Positions 8,597 to 17,673 of a stretch of 64,000 bases of DNA are shown one piece after another (position 1 is the first letter of the stretch; each line of letters begins with the position of its first letter). This DNA is from Gemmatimonadales bacterium (GTDB lineage Bacteria; Gemmatimonadota; Gemmatimonadetes; Longimicrobiales; Gaopeijiaceae). Below the pieces are notes generated by a model. That model was not told the DNA's origin and ran no database searches. It was given only the letters and a program-made list of their open reading frames with translations. The stretch spans positions 1 to 64,000 of the forward strand of contig REBS01000067.1 of the NCBI GenBank assembly GCA_007692605.1, in the 5' to 3' direction. A program made the translations under genes and the position numbers.

Positions 8597-9451
8597 CTAC
8601 ACCTCCTTCAGATACTTGCGTACCGCGAAGGCGCTCGCGAGGACCCCGAAGACGGTCCCCGCCGCGATTCCCATCAGGATCCAGTCGAGTGGCATCCAGT
8701 CGAGTTGGAAGACGGCCCTCGATACGACCAGGTACGAGGCGAAGGTGAAGGCTGCCGCGAGGATCCCTCCAAGGAGTCCCGTGAGCCCTCCCTCGAGGAG
8801 AAAGGGTCGCCGGATGAAGCCATTCGTCGCCCCGACCAGACGCATGATGTAAATCTCTTCCCGTCGAGCGAAGATCGCAATCCGGATCGCCGTTCCGATG
8901 ATCAGTCCGGCGACCAGGGCGAAGGCACCCCCCAGAAACATCGTCGCCATCGCTCCGATCCGCTGCAGGAGGTAGAGCCGATCCACCCACTCCTGCCCGT
9001 ATCGTACATCTTCGACGAAGGGGTAGACCGAGAGTCGGTTGGCGACCCGGGCCACCACGTCCGGGGTCCGGAAGCCTGGACGCAGGACGATCTCGAGGGA
9101 GGCGGGGAGCGGATTCACATCCATCCCGGTGAAGAGATCCTCGAACTCGGGGAGGTCCTCTCTCGCGGCCAGGAGGGCTTGCTCCTTGGAGATGAATCGG
9201 ATCTCCTCGACCTCCTCCATCCCGAGAAGGTCCTGTTCGGCCATCGTGATCTCTTCGTCTCGCACGTCGTCCCGGACGTAGGCCACGACCTCGACGCGTT
9301 CCTCGACGCGGGTCAGCGCCTGATGAAGGTTGTACGTGGCCAGACCGAAGAGTCCCACGACATAGAGGGCGAGCGCCACCATCCCGGCGGACAGTCCGGT
9401 CAGGAGTGGAGCACGTCGGACGGCGGCCAGAGCTTCGCGGATCGCGTGCAT
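8597..9451 (-). CDS. ftsX: Cell division protein FtsX
   Basis: FtsX is the membrane subunit of the FtsEX ABC-type complex that transmits ATP hydrolysis by FtsE to periplasmic cell-wall hydrolase activators during division. The 284-residue protein has one N-terminal membrane helix (about 20-42), a periplasmic domain (about 45-165) and three further helices in the last 120 residues, the standard FtsX layout. It starts 2 bases after the ftsE stop and is followed by envC after 3 bases. Confidence 0.93.
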   Translation of the reverse strand: MHAIREALAAVRRAPLLTGLSAGMVALALYVVGLFGLATYNLHQALTRVEERVEVVAYVRDDVRDEEITMAEQDLLGMEEVEEIRFISKEQALLAAREDLPEFEDLFTGMDVNPLPASLEIVLRPGFRTPDVVARVANRLSVYPFVEDVRYGQEWVDRLYLLQRIGAMATMFLGGAFALVAGLIIGTAIRIAIFARREEIYIMRLVGATNGFIRRPFLLEGGLTGLLGGILAAAFTFASYLVVSRAVFQLDWMPLDWILMGIAAGTVFGVLASAFAVRKYLKEV

Positions 9452-9453
9452 CG

Positions 9454-10149
9454 TCAGCTTCCACCCGTCGTGGAGGCGGGACTGGCCGCGGAATCGAAGA
9501 CCAGCCGGCCCTCGGAGAGCTCGAGGGTGCGGATCGCCGGATACGCACGGATCAGTTCGAGGTCGTGCGTCGCCATGAGGACCGCCATCCCCGAGGCGTT
9601 CAGCTCACGGAAGAGCTCCATGATTCCCCGCGAGGCCCGCTCGTCGAGGTTCCCCGTGGGCTCGTCGGCCAGGAGGACCTGGGGTTCGTTCACGAGGGCC
9701 CGGGCGACCGCCACCCGCTGACGTTCTCCTCCGGAGAGCTCCTCGGCGAGGGCTCCCCCCTTCGCCGAGAGACCCACCTGCGCCAGAAGGCGGTTCGCGC
9801 GTGGCAGGATCTCGCTGCGGGACGCACCCGTGACTTCCAGGGCGAACTCCACATTCTCGCGAGCGGTGCGTCCGGGGAGGAGCCGGAAATCCTGAAAGAC
9901 CATCCCGACCCGCCTTCGGAGCTTCCAGATCTCGCGATCCGAGGTGAGATCCGACGAAAATCCGCAGATCCGGACTTCGCCCGACGTAGGCCGGTCGGCC
10001 AGATGAAGGAGCCGAAGGGTGGTGGACTTTCCGGATCCGGAGTGACCGGTGAGGAACACGAACTCCGCCTTCCGAAGCTCGAATGAGACGTCGTCGAGGG
10101 CCCGACCCCGTCGGGCGAAATCCCTGGTCACCTTGGTGAGTTTGATCAC
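9454..10149 (-). CDS. ftsE: Cell division ATP-binding protein FtsE
   Basis: This is the cytoplasmic ATPase of FtsEX. The 231 residues show Walker A GHSGSGKST (35-43), the Q-loop, signature LSGGERQ (138-144), Walker B with LLADEPTGNLD and the H-loop ATHD near the end. The VFQDFRLLPGRTARENV segment is typical of FtsE rather than of lipoprotein exporters. The start is GTG with no obvious ribosome binding site. A clear promoter lies about 50 bases upstream, so this gene heads the operon ftsE-ftsX-envC-holB. Confidence 0.94.
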   Translation of the reverse strand: MIKLTKVTRDFARRGRALDDVSFELRKAEFVFLTGHSGSGKSTTLRLLHLADRPTSGEVRICGFSSDLTSDREIWKLRRRVGMVFQDFRLLPGRTARENVEFALEVTGASRSEILPRANRLLAQVGLSAKGGALAEELSGGERQRVAVARALVNEPQVLLADEPTGNLDERASRGIMELFRELNASGMAVLMATHDLELIRAYPAIRTLELSEGRLVFDSAASPASTTGGS

Positions 10150-10197
10150 GGGCCGTGATATGTGCCGGCAGGAGGAGGAAGCGTCCGCAACCGGAAA

Positions 10198-10227
10198 AAT
10201 CTACCGATCCGGGAGGGGGTGTGTCAA
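10198..10227 (-). promoter_or_regulatory. Sigma-70-type promoter of the ftsE operon
   Basis: On the minus strand a perfect TTGACA (10222-10227) and TAGATT (10198-10203) are separated by 18 bases. It lies in the short gap between the pdxA stop and the ftsE start, giving a leader of roughly 40 bases. Confidence 0.6.
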
Positions 10228-10237
10228 AGGCGGGACG

Positions 10238-11203
10238 TCATATGTTTCCGGCAGTGATCCCCTCGTGTACCCGGTTGAGCCCCGGTCCCAGGCGGGCGGC
10301 GAGGCGCAGGGCCTCGAGAGTGGAGGTCGCCCGCGCCGTGCCCGTTCCGGCGATGTCGAAGGCGGTCCCGTGGTCCGGGGAGGTTCGCAGGAAGGGCAGC
10401 CCCAGGGTGACGTTCACGCCCTGGCCGAAGGCCAGCGTCTTGAATACGGCCATGCCGACGTCGTGGTAGGGGACCACCACGCCATCAACGTCCCGGTCGA
10501 GCAGCTTCTGAAAGACGGTGTCGGCGGGGACGGGGCCCTGGAGCCGGAGTCCGGAGGCCCGGAGCGCCTCGACCACGGGGGTGAGAATGCGCGCTTCCTC
10601 GTCGCCGAACAGACCGCCATCGGAGGCATGGGGGTTCAGGGCGCACAGGGCGATACGCGGTTCGGCGATCCCCCAGCCGCGCCGAAGGCCGTCGGCCAGG
10701 AGCTGGACCTGTTCGCTCAGGCGCTCGGCGGTCAGCGCCTCGGCGACATCTCTGAGAGGCAGGTGGGTCGTCGCGAGCAGGATTCGCAGGGGGACCTCGA
10801 CGCGAGAGGTCTCGGTCGCCATGAGCATGCCTACCGAGGGAGCTTCGGTCAGCGCCTGCAGGTACTCGGTCTGTCCGGGGGTGTCCACGCCTGCCGCACG
10901 CAGCGAAGGCTTGTGGACCGGGCCGGTCACGAGCGCCGTCGCGCGGCCTTCGAGGCAGTGTGCCACTCCCCGCCGAATCGCCTCGACCGAGACCCTTCCC
11001 GCGTCGAGGTCGGAGCTCGAGAGGCCCGGGGTGCCGGTCGCCTCGGTCCGGACCCGGGAACCGGGAAGCGATTGGGTCACCTCGGCGAGATGGCGGTCGT
11101 CGCCGAGCAGAAGAACCGAGGCCTCGGGGTACTCTTCGAGGAAGATGCCGAGCGCCCTGCCGGTGATCTCCGGCCCGATCCCCCTGGGGTCACCCAGAGT
11201 CAC
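10238..11203 (-). CDS. pdxA: 4-hydroxythreonine-4-phosphate dehydrogenase (PdxA family)
   Basis: PdxA oxidises 4-phosphohydroxy-L-threonine in the DXP-dependent route to pyridoxal phosphate. The 321 residues carry VTLGDPRGIGPEI at the start, TGPVHKPSL, ATTHLPLRDV and YHDVGMAVFK. Two of the three metal-binding His positions are present (in TTHLPL and YHDVG); the first, normally in PGHTE, is Gln here (TPGQTEYL). The GTG start at 11203 gives a very short N-terminus; no in-frame ATG or TTG exists between it and the surA stop, so a rare start just upstream cannot be excluded. It is probably the last gene of the surA-side operon. Confidence 0.88.
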   Translation of the reverse strand: MTLGDPRGIGPEITGRALGIFLEEYPEASVLLLGDDRHLAEVTQSLPGSRVRTEATGTPGLSSSDLDAGRVSVEAIRRGVAHCLEGRATALVTGPVHKPSLRAAGVDTPGQTEYLQALTEAPSVGMLMATETSRVEVPLRILLATTHLPLRDVAEALTAERLSEQVQLLADGLRRGWGIAEPRIALCALNPHASDGGLFGDEEARILTPVVEALRASGLRLQGPVPADTVFQKLLDRDVDGVVVPYHDVGMAVFKTLAFGQGVNVTLGLPFLRTSPDHGTAFDIAGTGTARATSTLEALRLAARLGPGLNRVHEGITAGNI

Positions 11204-11250
11204 GGCGAGCGTGACCGGGCCCGCCGACCCGGACTTCGACGACGAGCGGA

Positions 11251-12612
11251 TCAGATCCGGATCTCCACGTAGGTTCGGGCTCGGATCCGATCCATGAGCC
11301 TCTGCTGAAACTTCTCGGCTCGCAGGAACTCCCGGATCTGGCCCCTGAGGTCATCGAGGGTGTACTCCCCCTCCGGTCTCACTTGAAGGACCTGGATCAC
11401 CACGTAGGCCAACCGCGACCCGTCCTCGCTGAGAGGCAGCTGAACCGGCCCGACGACCGAGCCGGGCTCGGCCGAGCGGAGAGCGGACGCGTACCCGCTC
11501 GGAAACTCCTGGAGCTGGTCGAATCCCAACTCGAGCGAATCGGGAAGCTGCTCGGTGGCGTACTCCCGGGTGAACTCCCGCATGGGCGTCCCACCCTCGA
11601 CCGCGTCCCGGATCTCTTCCGCCCGGGCGAGCGCGCCGTCCTGATCTCCATCGGCGCCGATCAGGATGTGGCGGATCCGCCGCTCGGGTCCGCGAATCCG
11701 CTCGACCTTGATGATGTGGGCTCCGAAGGTCGTCTCCACCGGGCCGACGACCTCGCCCTCGCGGAGCCGGAAGGCCGCATCCTCGAATTCCCTGGCCAGA
11801 TCCGACCCTCGTCGGAACCAGCCGAGGTCGCCTCCCTCCTGTCGGGAACCGGGGTCGTCCGAGAACTGCCGCGCCAGATTGGCGAAGTCCTCGCCGCCGC
11901 GCATCATCTCGAGAATCCGTTCGACCTCGGCGCGAGCTTCTTCCATCGCCTCCTCGGAGGGGCGCGGTTCGATGATCGCCTGTCGGAAGACGACCGTGGC
12001 CGGACGCGGGGGGAAGTCCGCCCGCTCCCGCTCGAAGTAGGCCTCGACCTCGGATTCGTCGACGGGGATGACGCCCGAGTCGCGCTGCCGAAGCCCCATG
12101 AACTGCTCGACGAGGAGTCCGGTCCGGATCTGGTCGCGCAGGTTCGAGCGGAATCCAGCCAGGCTCTGCCCCTGCTGCTCGAGCGCCTCGCGGAGGTTCG
12201 ACTCACCCCCGAGCTGGCTGACACGCTGCTGCCACTGCTGGTCGAAGGCACGGTCGACCTGATCGTCGGTCACGACGACCATGGTGTCTCGGGCGGCGGC
12301 CTGCACCAGGAGTTCGTTGTTGACGATCTCGTCGAGGAGCTCCCGTTCGAGAGCCTGGAGTTCGGACGGATCGGTGGGGAAGGTTCGACCCTGTGCCTCG
12401 AACTGCGCACGGCGCTGCTGCAGCAGCTCCAGGACCTCGCTGTAGAGTACCACGGAGTCTCCGACCACCGCGGCCACCCGATCCACGATCTCCTCACCGG
12501 GCTCGGAGGTGTCGAAGGCCGGGGTTTGGAGATCCTGGGCCATGACGGGGACCGGAAAAAGGACCGCCGCGATGGTGAGGGCGAACAACAGGGATGTCAG
12601 GCGGATCCGCAT
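11251..12612 (-). CDS. surA: SurA-like periplasmic peptidyl-prolyl isomerase/chaperone
   Basis: The 453-residue protein is predicted to fold outer-membrane proteins in the periplasm. The ATG at 12612 is preferred: it opens a clear signal peptide (MRIRLTSLLFALTIAA, cleaved near VMAQ) and has a GAGG ribosome binding site, whereas the longer frame to 12810 adds 66 residues of unconserved sequence. A SurA-type N-terminal domain is followed by one canonical parvulin domain (about residues 190-300, with SDDPGSRQEGGDLGWF) and a second degenerate one starting at RIRHILIG. It lies directly downstream of a second parvulin-type protein and mfd. Confidence 0.88.
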   Translation of the reverse strand: MRIRLTSLLFALTIAAVLFPVPVMAQDLQTPAFDTSEPGEEIVDRVAAVVGDSVVLYSEVLELLQQRRAQFEAQGRTFPTDPSELQALERELLDEIVNNELLVQAAARDTMVVVTDDQVDRAFDQQWQQRVSQLGGESNLREALEQQGQSLAGFRSNLRDQIRTGLLVEQFMGLRQRDSGVIPVDESEVEAYFERERADFPPRPATVVFRQAIIEPRPSEEAMEEARAEVERILEMMRGGEDFANLARQFSDDPGSRQEGGDLGWFRRGSDLAREFEDAAFRLREGEVVGPVETTFGAHIIKVERIRGPERRIRHILIGADGDQDGALARAEEIRDAVEGGTPMREFTREYATEQLPDSLELGFDQLQEFPSGYASALRSAEPGSVVGPVQLPLSEDGSRLAYVVIQVLQVRPEGEYTLDDLRGQIREFLRAEKFQQRLMDRIRARTYVEIRI

Positions 12613-12715
12613 GGGACCTCGATCGCTTGGGGAACGACGTTCACGAACAGGGGTTCCCGATGTGGTAAACCGGGTTCCGGGGCTCGGTTCCGGGGCCGCG
12701 TGCTGCGCGTGAGCG

Positions 12716-14173
12716 TCAGCTCTCTCCATCGGGACCCTCGGGAACTTCGGCGTCGTCGAGGAGATCCTGGAGTTCGCCCATGTCGAACTCCTGGGTGTCG
12801 GGCGATTCACCCCGAATGGTCGCGACCCGCTCGACCACGCGCTCGACGCCGGACTCCGAAATCGCGGCCCCGAAGTGCGTCCTGAGGGGAATCGCGAGGG
12901 ACTCGAGGGGAAAGACGTCGATCTCGCCGGTCACGATGCGGCCGAGAAGGTCGAGAAGCTCCCTCTTCACGGCGTGGTCCATGGTCTCCCCCTCGGCCGG
13001 AGTGATGGCGTCGATTTCGAGGAATCCGGCGATCTCACGATACTGCGCCCGGATTTCACGTCGAAGCTCCGTCATCTCCTCTTCATCGACCGTGATCCCC
13101 CTGCGGCGGGCCTCTCCGACGAGGAGCTCGCTCCGGGTGAGGTTGCGCAGGAACATGTCCAGCTGCTCGTCGTCGGCCATCAGGACCTGGTCGCGGAACT
13201 GCGGGGGCTGCCCCATCACGAACTCGCGGAACTGCGCCTTCGTGTAGGCACCGCCCTCGAAGCTGGAGAGTGCCCGGCCGGCCTCACGCGACGAGAGCTC
13301 GGCGGAGGGGTCCTCCGAGATCTCGCGGATCGCGTCGACGGCGCCGTCCTCGATGCGGACCGCCGCTGCCTCCTCGATGCCGGCCACGAAGATCGACTCC
13401 GCCTGTGCGGTCCGGTCCATCTGCAGGTCGAAGCGGAGCTGCTCGCGAATATCGTCGAGCGACGGGAAGTCCCGGTCTTCGAGCTTGATCACGTGAAGGC
13501 CGTACTGGGACTCCACGATCTCACTCACCTCGCCGGGTTCGAGAGCGAAGGCCGCCTCCTCGAAGGGGGGGACCATCGTGCCCCGGCTGAACCAGTTCAG
13601 GTCGCCACCTCGCTCGGCACTGCCTGGATCGTCGGAGTAGGTCTCGGCCAGTTGTGCGAAATCCTCGCCGGCCCGGGCCCGATCACGGAGTTCCTCGGCC
13701 AGGGCGCGGACCGAGTCCCTCTGATCCGGGCTCGCCTGCTCCGGGAAGAGGAGAAGGACGTGGCGAGCACGAACCTGCTCTCCCGGGCGCTCGGTGGCGT
13801 AGAAGTCCTCGAGTTCCTCGTCGGTGATCTCCTCGTCGACCTCGATCACCTCCTCGCGAAGGCGCAGGACCAGCTCCTGGTTCTCTTCCTGACGCAGGAT
13901 CGAGGAGAGGTCGATCCGGTCCATCTCTCCGTCCCGGTTCACGGCGAGCGCGAGCAGGGTGTAGTCGACCCAGAAGTCGGCGAGCGCCTCGACGACGGGC
14001 GCATCGTTCGGGAGTCCCTGGACCGGGGCGAGCAGCTGGGCCGCCTCCTCGATCTCGAGCTGGATGTCGCCGGCTCGGGCCACCGAGTCGGAGTCGACCC
14101 GAACGGCGTCGCGATCACAGGCGATCAGGGTAAGAAGAATCAGGGAAAGGAAAAGCGCGCTCTTGCGACGCAT
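12716..14173 (-). CDS. PpiC/PrsA-like peptidyl-prolyl isomerase lipoprotein
   Basis: The 485-residue protein is a predicted lipoprotein: signal sequence with lipobox LIAC. One parvulin domain occupies about residues 130-245 (RARHVLLLF, YSDDPGSAERGGDLNWF, FGLHVIKLE-like YGLHVIKLE). The flanking helical regions before and after resemble the SurA/PrsA chaperone scaffold, and the C-terminus is acidic. It is a diverged neighbour of surA downstream and of mfd upstream on the same strand, so the three are probably cotranscribed. It most likely assists folding of exported proteins; no specific client is indicated. Confidence 0.85.
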   Translation of the reverse strand: MRRKSALFLSLILLTLIACDRDAVRVDSDSVARAGDIQLEIEEAAQLLAPVQGLPNDAPVVEALADFWVDYTLLALAVNRDGEMDRIDLSSILRQEENQELVLRLREEVIEVDEEITDEELEDFYATERPGEQVRARHVLLLFPEQASPDQRDSVRALAEELRDRARAGEDFAQLAETYSDDPGSAERGGDLNWFSRGTMVPPFEEAAFALEPGEVSEIVESQYGLHVIKLEDRDFPSLDDIREQLRFDLQMDRTAQAESIFVAGIEEAAAVRIEDGAVDAIREISEDPSAELSSREAGRALSSFEGGAYTKAQFREFVMGQPPQFRDQVLMADDEQLDMFLRNLTRSELLVGEARRRGITVDEEEMTELRREIRAQYREIAGFLEIDAITPAEGETMDHAVKRELLDLLGRIVTGEIDVFPLESLAIPLRTHFGAAISESGVERVVERVATIRGESPDTQEFDMGELQDLLDDAEVPEGPDGES

Positions 14174-14231
14174 GACTGTGAACTCGTTCCGTAAGGTGAA
14201 TGAAAGCCGGGGCCGATCGGTCCAACGCCGA

Positions 14232-17200
14232 TCAGGCCGCCTTCTCCCGGGCCTGCAACCATTCTTCGAGAGCCCGGATCAGGGTTCGGGTCAGGGGTTC
14301 CGTTCCGGCCTGGCGAAGTCCCAGAGACAGCGGGACCATCCGTCGGACCGAAACCTCGACCTGTCGACTCCGGAAGGGCCCCTCGAGGAGGGCCATCCGG
14401 GGCGCTGCCGCGGCGCGAAAGCTGATCCTGCCTTCGCGTCCGCGGACGAAGATCCGTTCGATTCCCAGCTCCGCTCCCAGCAACCGGAGCAGGCGCGCGT
14501 CGACGAGCCGCTCCACTTCCTCGGGGAGCGGACCGTAGCGATCCACGAGTTCCTCGCGCAGGTTTTCCGCCTCCGAACGGTCCTCGAACTTCGAAAGCCT
14601 TCGATAAAGATGCAGTTTCTGACTCGAATCCGAAACATACCCGTCAGGAAGGTATGCGGATCCGGGAAGAGAGACCTCGGGTTCGGGGAAGCGTTCTCCC
14701 TGGTGCTCGCGACCCAGCCGCAGCCTCCGCACGGCGTCTTCGAGGAGTCTCAGGTAGGTGTCCATACCGACCGCATGGGCGAAGCCCGACTGATTCGCAC
14801 CGAGCAGATTTCCGGCCCCACGGATCTCCAGATCGCGCAACGCCACCTGGTATCCGCTTCCGAGCTGCGTGTAGTGTTCGAGTACCTGGATCCGCTGACG
14901 CGCGTCGTCGCTCATGGCCTCCGGGATGACCAGGTAGCAGTAGGCACGGCGGTCGGAGCGGCCCACACGGCCTCGGATCTGGTACAGCTGTGCGAGCCCG
15001 AATCGGTCGGCCCGGTCGACGATCAGGGTGTTGGCGTTGGGGACGTCGAGCCCGTTTTCGACGATCGAGGAGCACACCAGGATGTCGATTTCTCCCTCGA
15101 TGAAGCCCTTCATCACCGGATCGAGCTCACCGGCACCCATCTGCCCGTGTGCGACCTCGACCCGGGCCTCGGGCGCGAGTCTGCCGACCCGCTCGGCGAT
15201 CGAGTAGATCGTCTCCACCCGGTTGTGCAGGAAGAATACCTGTCCGCCGCGATCGAGCTCGCGACCCATGATCTCGGCCAGGAGGGCGTCGCTCCAGGGG
15301 ATCGCCTGCGTCTGGACCGCCAGCCGATCGCGGGGCGGCGTCCGGATCAGCGAGAGGTTCCGCACTCCGGAGAGCGAGAGCTGCAGGGTGCGCGGGATCG
15401 GCGTCGCGGTCAGGGTCAGGACATCGACCGAGGCCCGCAGCTTCTTGAGACGCTCCTTGTGCTTCACGCCGAATCGCTGTTCCTCGTCGATGATGAGCAG
15501 GCCCAGCGACCGGAACGCGACATCCTTCGAGAGGAGCCGGTGGGTCCCGACCACGATGTCGATCTCGCCGGTCTGGAGGCCGACCAGGATCTCGTCCTGC
15601 TCCCCTCGGGAACGGAAGCGCGAGAGGGCCGCCACCCGGACCGGAAAGTCGGCCAGCCGCTCCTCGAAGGTACGCAGGTGCTGCTCCACGAGGATCGTGG
15701 TGGGGGCCAGGATCGCCACCTGCCGACCGTCCTGGACCGCCTTGAAGGCGGCGCGGATCGCGACCTCGGTCTTTCCGAACCCCACGTCACCGCAGACCAG
15801 TCGGTCCATCGGGCGCGGCGACTCCATGTCCTTCTTCACCTCGCGAGTGGCACGTGCCTGGTCCGGCGTATCTTCATAGAGGAACGAGGCCTCCATCTCG
15901 CGCTGCCACTTCGTGTCCTCGGAGAAGGCGAACCCCTCGAGCAGCTCTCGCTCGGCATAGAGCTCGAGCAGCTCCTGGGTCATCCGCTCGATCGCCTCTT
16001 CGGTCTTGCGACGGAGCGTCTTCCAGCGCTTGCCTCCGATCCGATGGACCGAAGGGGGCTCGGCGTCATCGGTCTCGCCGACCCATCGCTCCACCAGGTC
16101 CAGCCGATAGACCGGCACCCGCAGGACCTCTCCCCCCGAATACTCGATCGCGAGGACCTCGAGCGATTCCCCCGCGATCTCGATCTTCTCCAGCCCGCGA
16201 AACTGCCCGATCCCGTGGTCGAGGTGGACCACGTAGTCGCCCGAACTGAGCTGGGCCAGGCTCTCGAGGGCGACCGCGCCCCGGAAGCGTCGTCCGGAGC
16301 GGACCCGTCGGGACCTCCGGAAGATCTCGTGGTCGGTGAGGACGTTCAGGGGGGGCGAGGCCTCGGGGAGCCGGAATCCGCCCTCGACCGTCCCGACCCC
16401 CACCTGCACCCCCTGAATCCGGCGCCCCGCCTCCGCGAGGATCTCTTCGAGCCGCTCGACCTGCCCGCTGTTGTCGCAGAGGATCACGGTGGTCGCGCCC
16501 CGGTCGGCCTCGGAGCGCAGGAAGTCGGTGAGGCGGTCCATCTTCCGATCGATGACGGGTGGGGCTCCGGCGTCGAGCGAGAGGTCCCCCGCGCCGTCCC
16601 GGTGGAGCTCCAGGAGGGGGTGGCGGCCACTGATCCGGATCCCCTCGTCCGGGGGCAGGAGGATGGCCTCGACGGGGGGGAGGGACTCTCCGCCCTGCTC
16701 CCGGTCGAGGCGGATCTGCTCCGCCTGCTTCCAGTGCTTCCGAAACTCTTCGGTCCATTCGGCCCCTCCGACCCGCACGAGGATCGCCTCTTCGGGGAGG
16801 ACTTCGAGGAGGCTTCGGACGTCGGAAGGAGGAGCGGCCTCGCCGGGGTCCCGGTTCGCACCGGCCTCGGCTCCGGATCCCGCACGGAAGGAGGGGGGGA
16901 GCAGGTGCACGCGCTCCTTCTCGCCGGAGGAGCGCTGGTCCGAGACGTCGAAGTGGCGGATCGAGGTGATCTCATCGCCCCAAAACTCGATCCGTACCGG
17001 GTCCGAGGCACCGAGCGAGAAGACGTCGACGAGCCCGCCCCGCACCGAGAACTGTCCGACTTCCTCGACCAGGGGGACCCGGGTGTAGCCCATCGTCTCG
17101 AGTTCTTCGACCAGGAGCTGGAAGCCGATCTCCTCGCCGGTCTCGAGCTCGAGCCGGAGGCGGGCGAGACGGTCGGGCAGCGCGATCCGTTCCTGGAGAG

Positions 17201-17582
17201 CCCGCGGAGTCGTCACGAAGAGACGGGCGGCTCCGCTGAAGAGGGCTTCCACGGCCTCGACCTGCAGCCCGCCGATGCGGGGGTCGGTCTCGGCGTTGAA
17301 GAAGAGGACCTCGCTCTGCGGGAAGAGGGGCGCCCGATCCTCCCCCACGAGGGAGACGAGGTCGGCCTCGAGCCGGGCCGCCTCTTCGGGACTGTCGGCG
17401 ATCGCGACCCAGAGCCGGCCGGGAAGCGAATCGTGCAGCGCCGCGAGGAGGGCCGCGCCCGAGGATCCGTGCATCCCGGTCACGACCGTACGCGACGCGG
17501 GGGCCGGAGGGGTTCGGGTCAGCTCCCGGGCGGTGGGAGTGGAGAGGAAGGCCTCCACGACGGTGTGTTTTTTTGGACTCAC
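14232..17582 (-). CDS. mfd: Transcription-repair coupling factor
   Basis: Mfd removes RNA polymerase stalled at DNA lesions and recruits UvrA. The 1116 residues have the UvrB-like N-terminal region, the RNA-polymerase-interacting domain (GDYVVHLDHGIGQF) and a RecG-like translocase with GDVGFGKTEVA as Walker A and the DEEQRFGV box. The C-terminal TRCF domain is complete. The start is GTG, and codons 3-5 contain a run of seven A (CCAAAAAAACAC), unusual in such GC-rich DNA. It lies 90 bases downstream of the BatA-like gene on the same strand. Confidence 0.96.
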   Translation of the reverse strand: MSPKKHTVVEAFLSTPTARELTRTPPAPASRTVVTGMHGSSGAALLAALHDSLPGRLWVAIADSPEEAARLEADLVSLVGEDRAPLFPQSEVLFFNAETDPRIGGLQVEAVEALFSGAARLFVTTPRALQERIALPDRLARLRLELETGEEIGFQLLVEELETMGYTRVPLVEEVGQFSVRGGLVDVFSLGASDPVRIEFWGDEITSIRHFDVSDQRSSGEKERVHLLPPSFRAGSGAEAGANRDPGEAAPPSDVRSLLEVLPEEAILVRVGGAEWTEEFRKHWKQAEQIRLDREQGGESLPPVEAILLPPDEGIRISGRHPLLELHRDGAGDLSLDAGAPPVIDRKMDRLTDFLRSEADRGATTVILCDNSGQVERLEEILAEAGRRIQGVQVGVGTVEGGFRLPEASPPLNVLTDHEIFRRSRRVRSGRRFRGAVALESLAQLSSGDYVVHLDHGIGQFRGLEKIEIAGESLEVLAIEYSGGEVLRVPVYRLDLVERWVGETDDAEPPSVHRIGGKRWKTLRRKTEEAIERMTQELLELYAERELLEGFAFSEDTKWQREMEASFLYEDTPDQARATREVKKDMESPRPMDRLVCGDVGFGKTEVAIRAAFKAVQDGRQVAILAPTTILVEQHLRTFEERLADFPVRVAALSRFRSRGEQDEILVGLQTGEIDIVVGTHRLLSKDVAFRSLGLLIIDEEQRFGVKHKERLKKLRASVDVLTLTATPIPRTLQLSLSGVRNLSLIRTPPRDRLAVQTQAIPWSDALLAEIMGRELDRGGQVFFLHNRVETIYSIAERVGRLAPEARVEVAHGQMGAGELDPVMKGFIEGEIDILVCSSIVENGLDVPNANTLIVDRADRFGLAQLYQIRGRVGRSDRRAYCYLVIPEAMSDDARQRIQVLEHYTQLGSGYQVALRDLEIRGAGNLLGANQSGFAHAVGMDTYLRLLEDAVRRLRLGREHQGERFPEPEVSLPGSAYLPDGYVSDSSQKLHLYRRLSKFEDRSEAENLREELVDRYGPLPEEVERLVDARLLRLLGAELGIERIFVRGREGRISFRAAAAPRMALLEGPFRSRQVEVSVRRMVPLSLGLRQAGTEPLTRTLIRALEEWLQAREKAA

Positions 17583-17673
17583 GACGACGGGACCGGAGGG
17601 CGGACTGAAAAGGATCGGTGAAGTCTCGAGCAGGAGAATCTAGCGAATTCGAGGACGAGGGGAGGAGTCGGCG

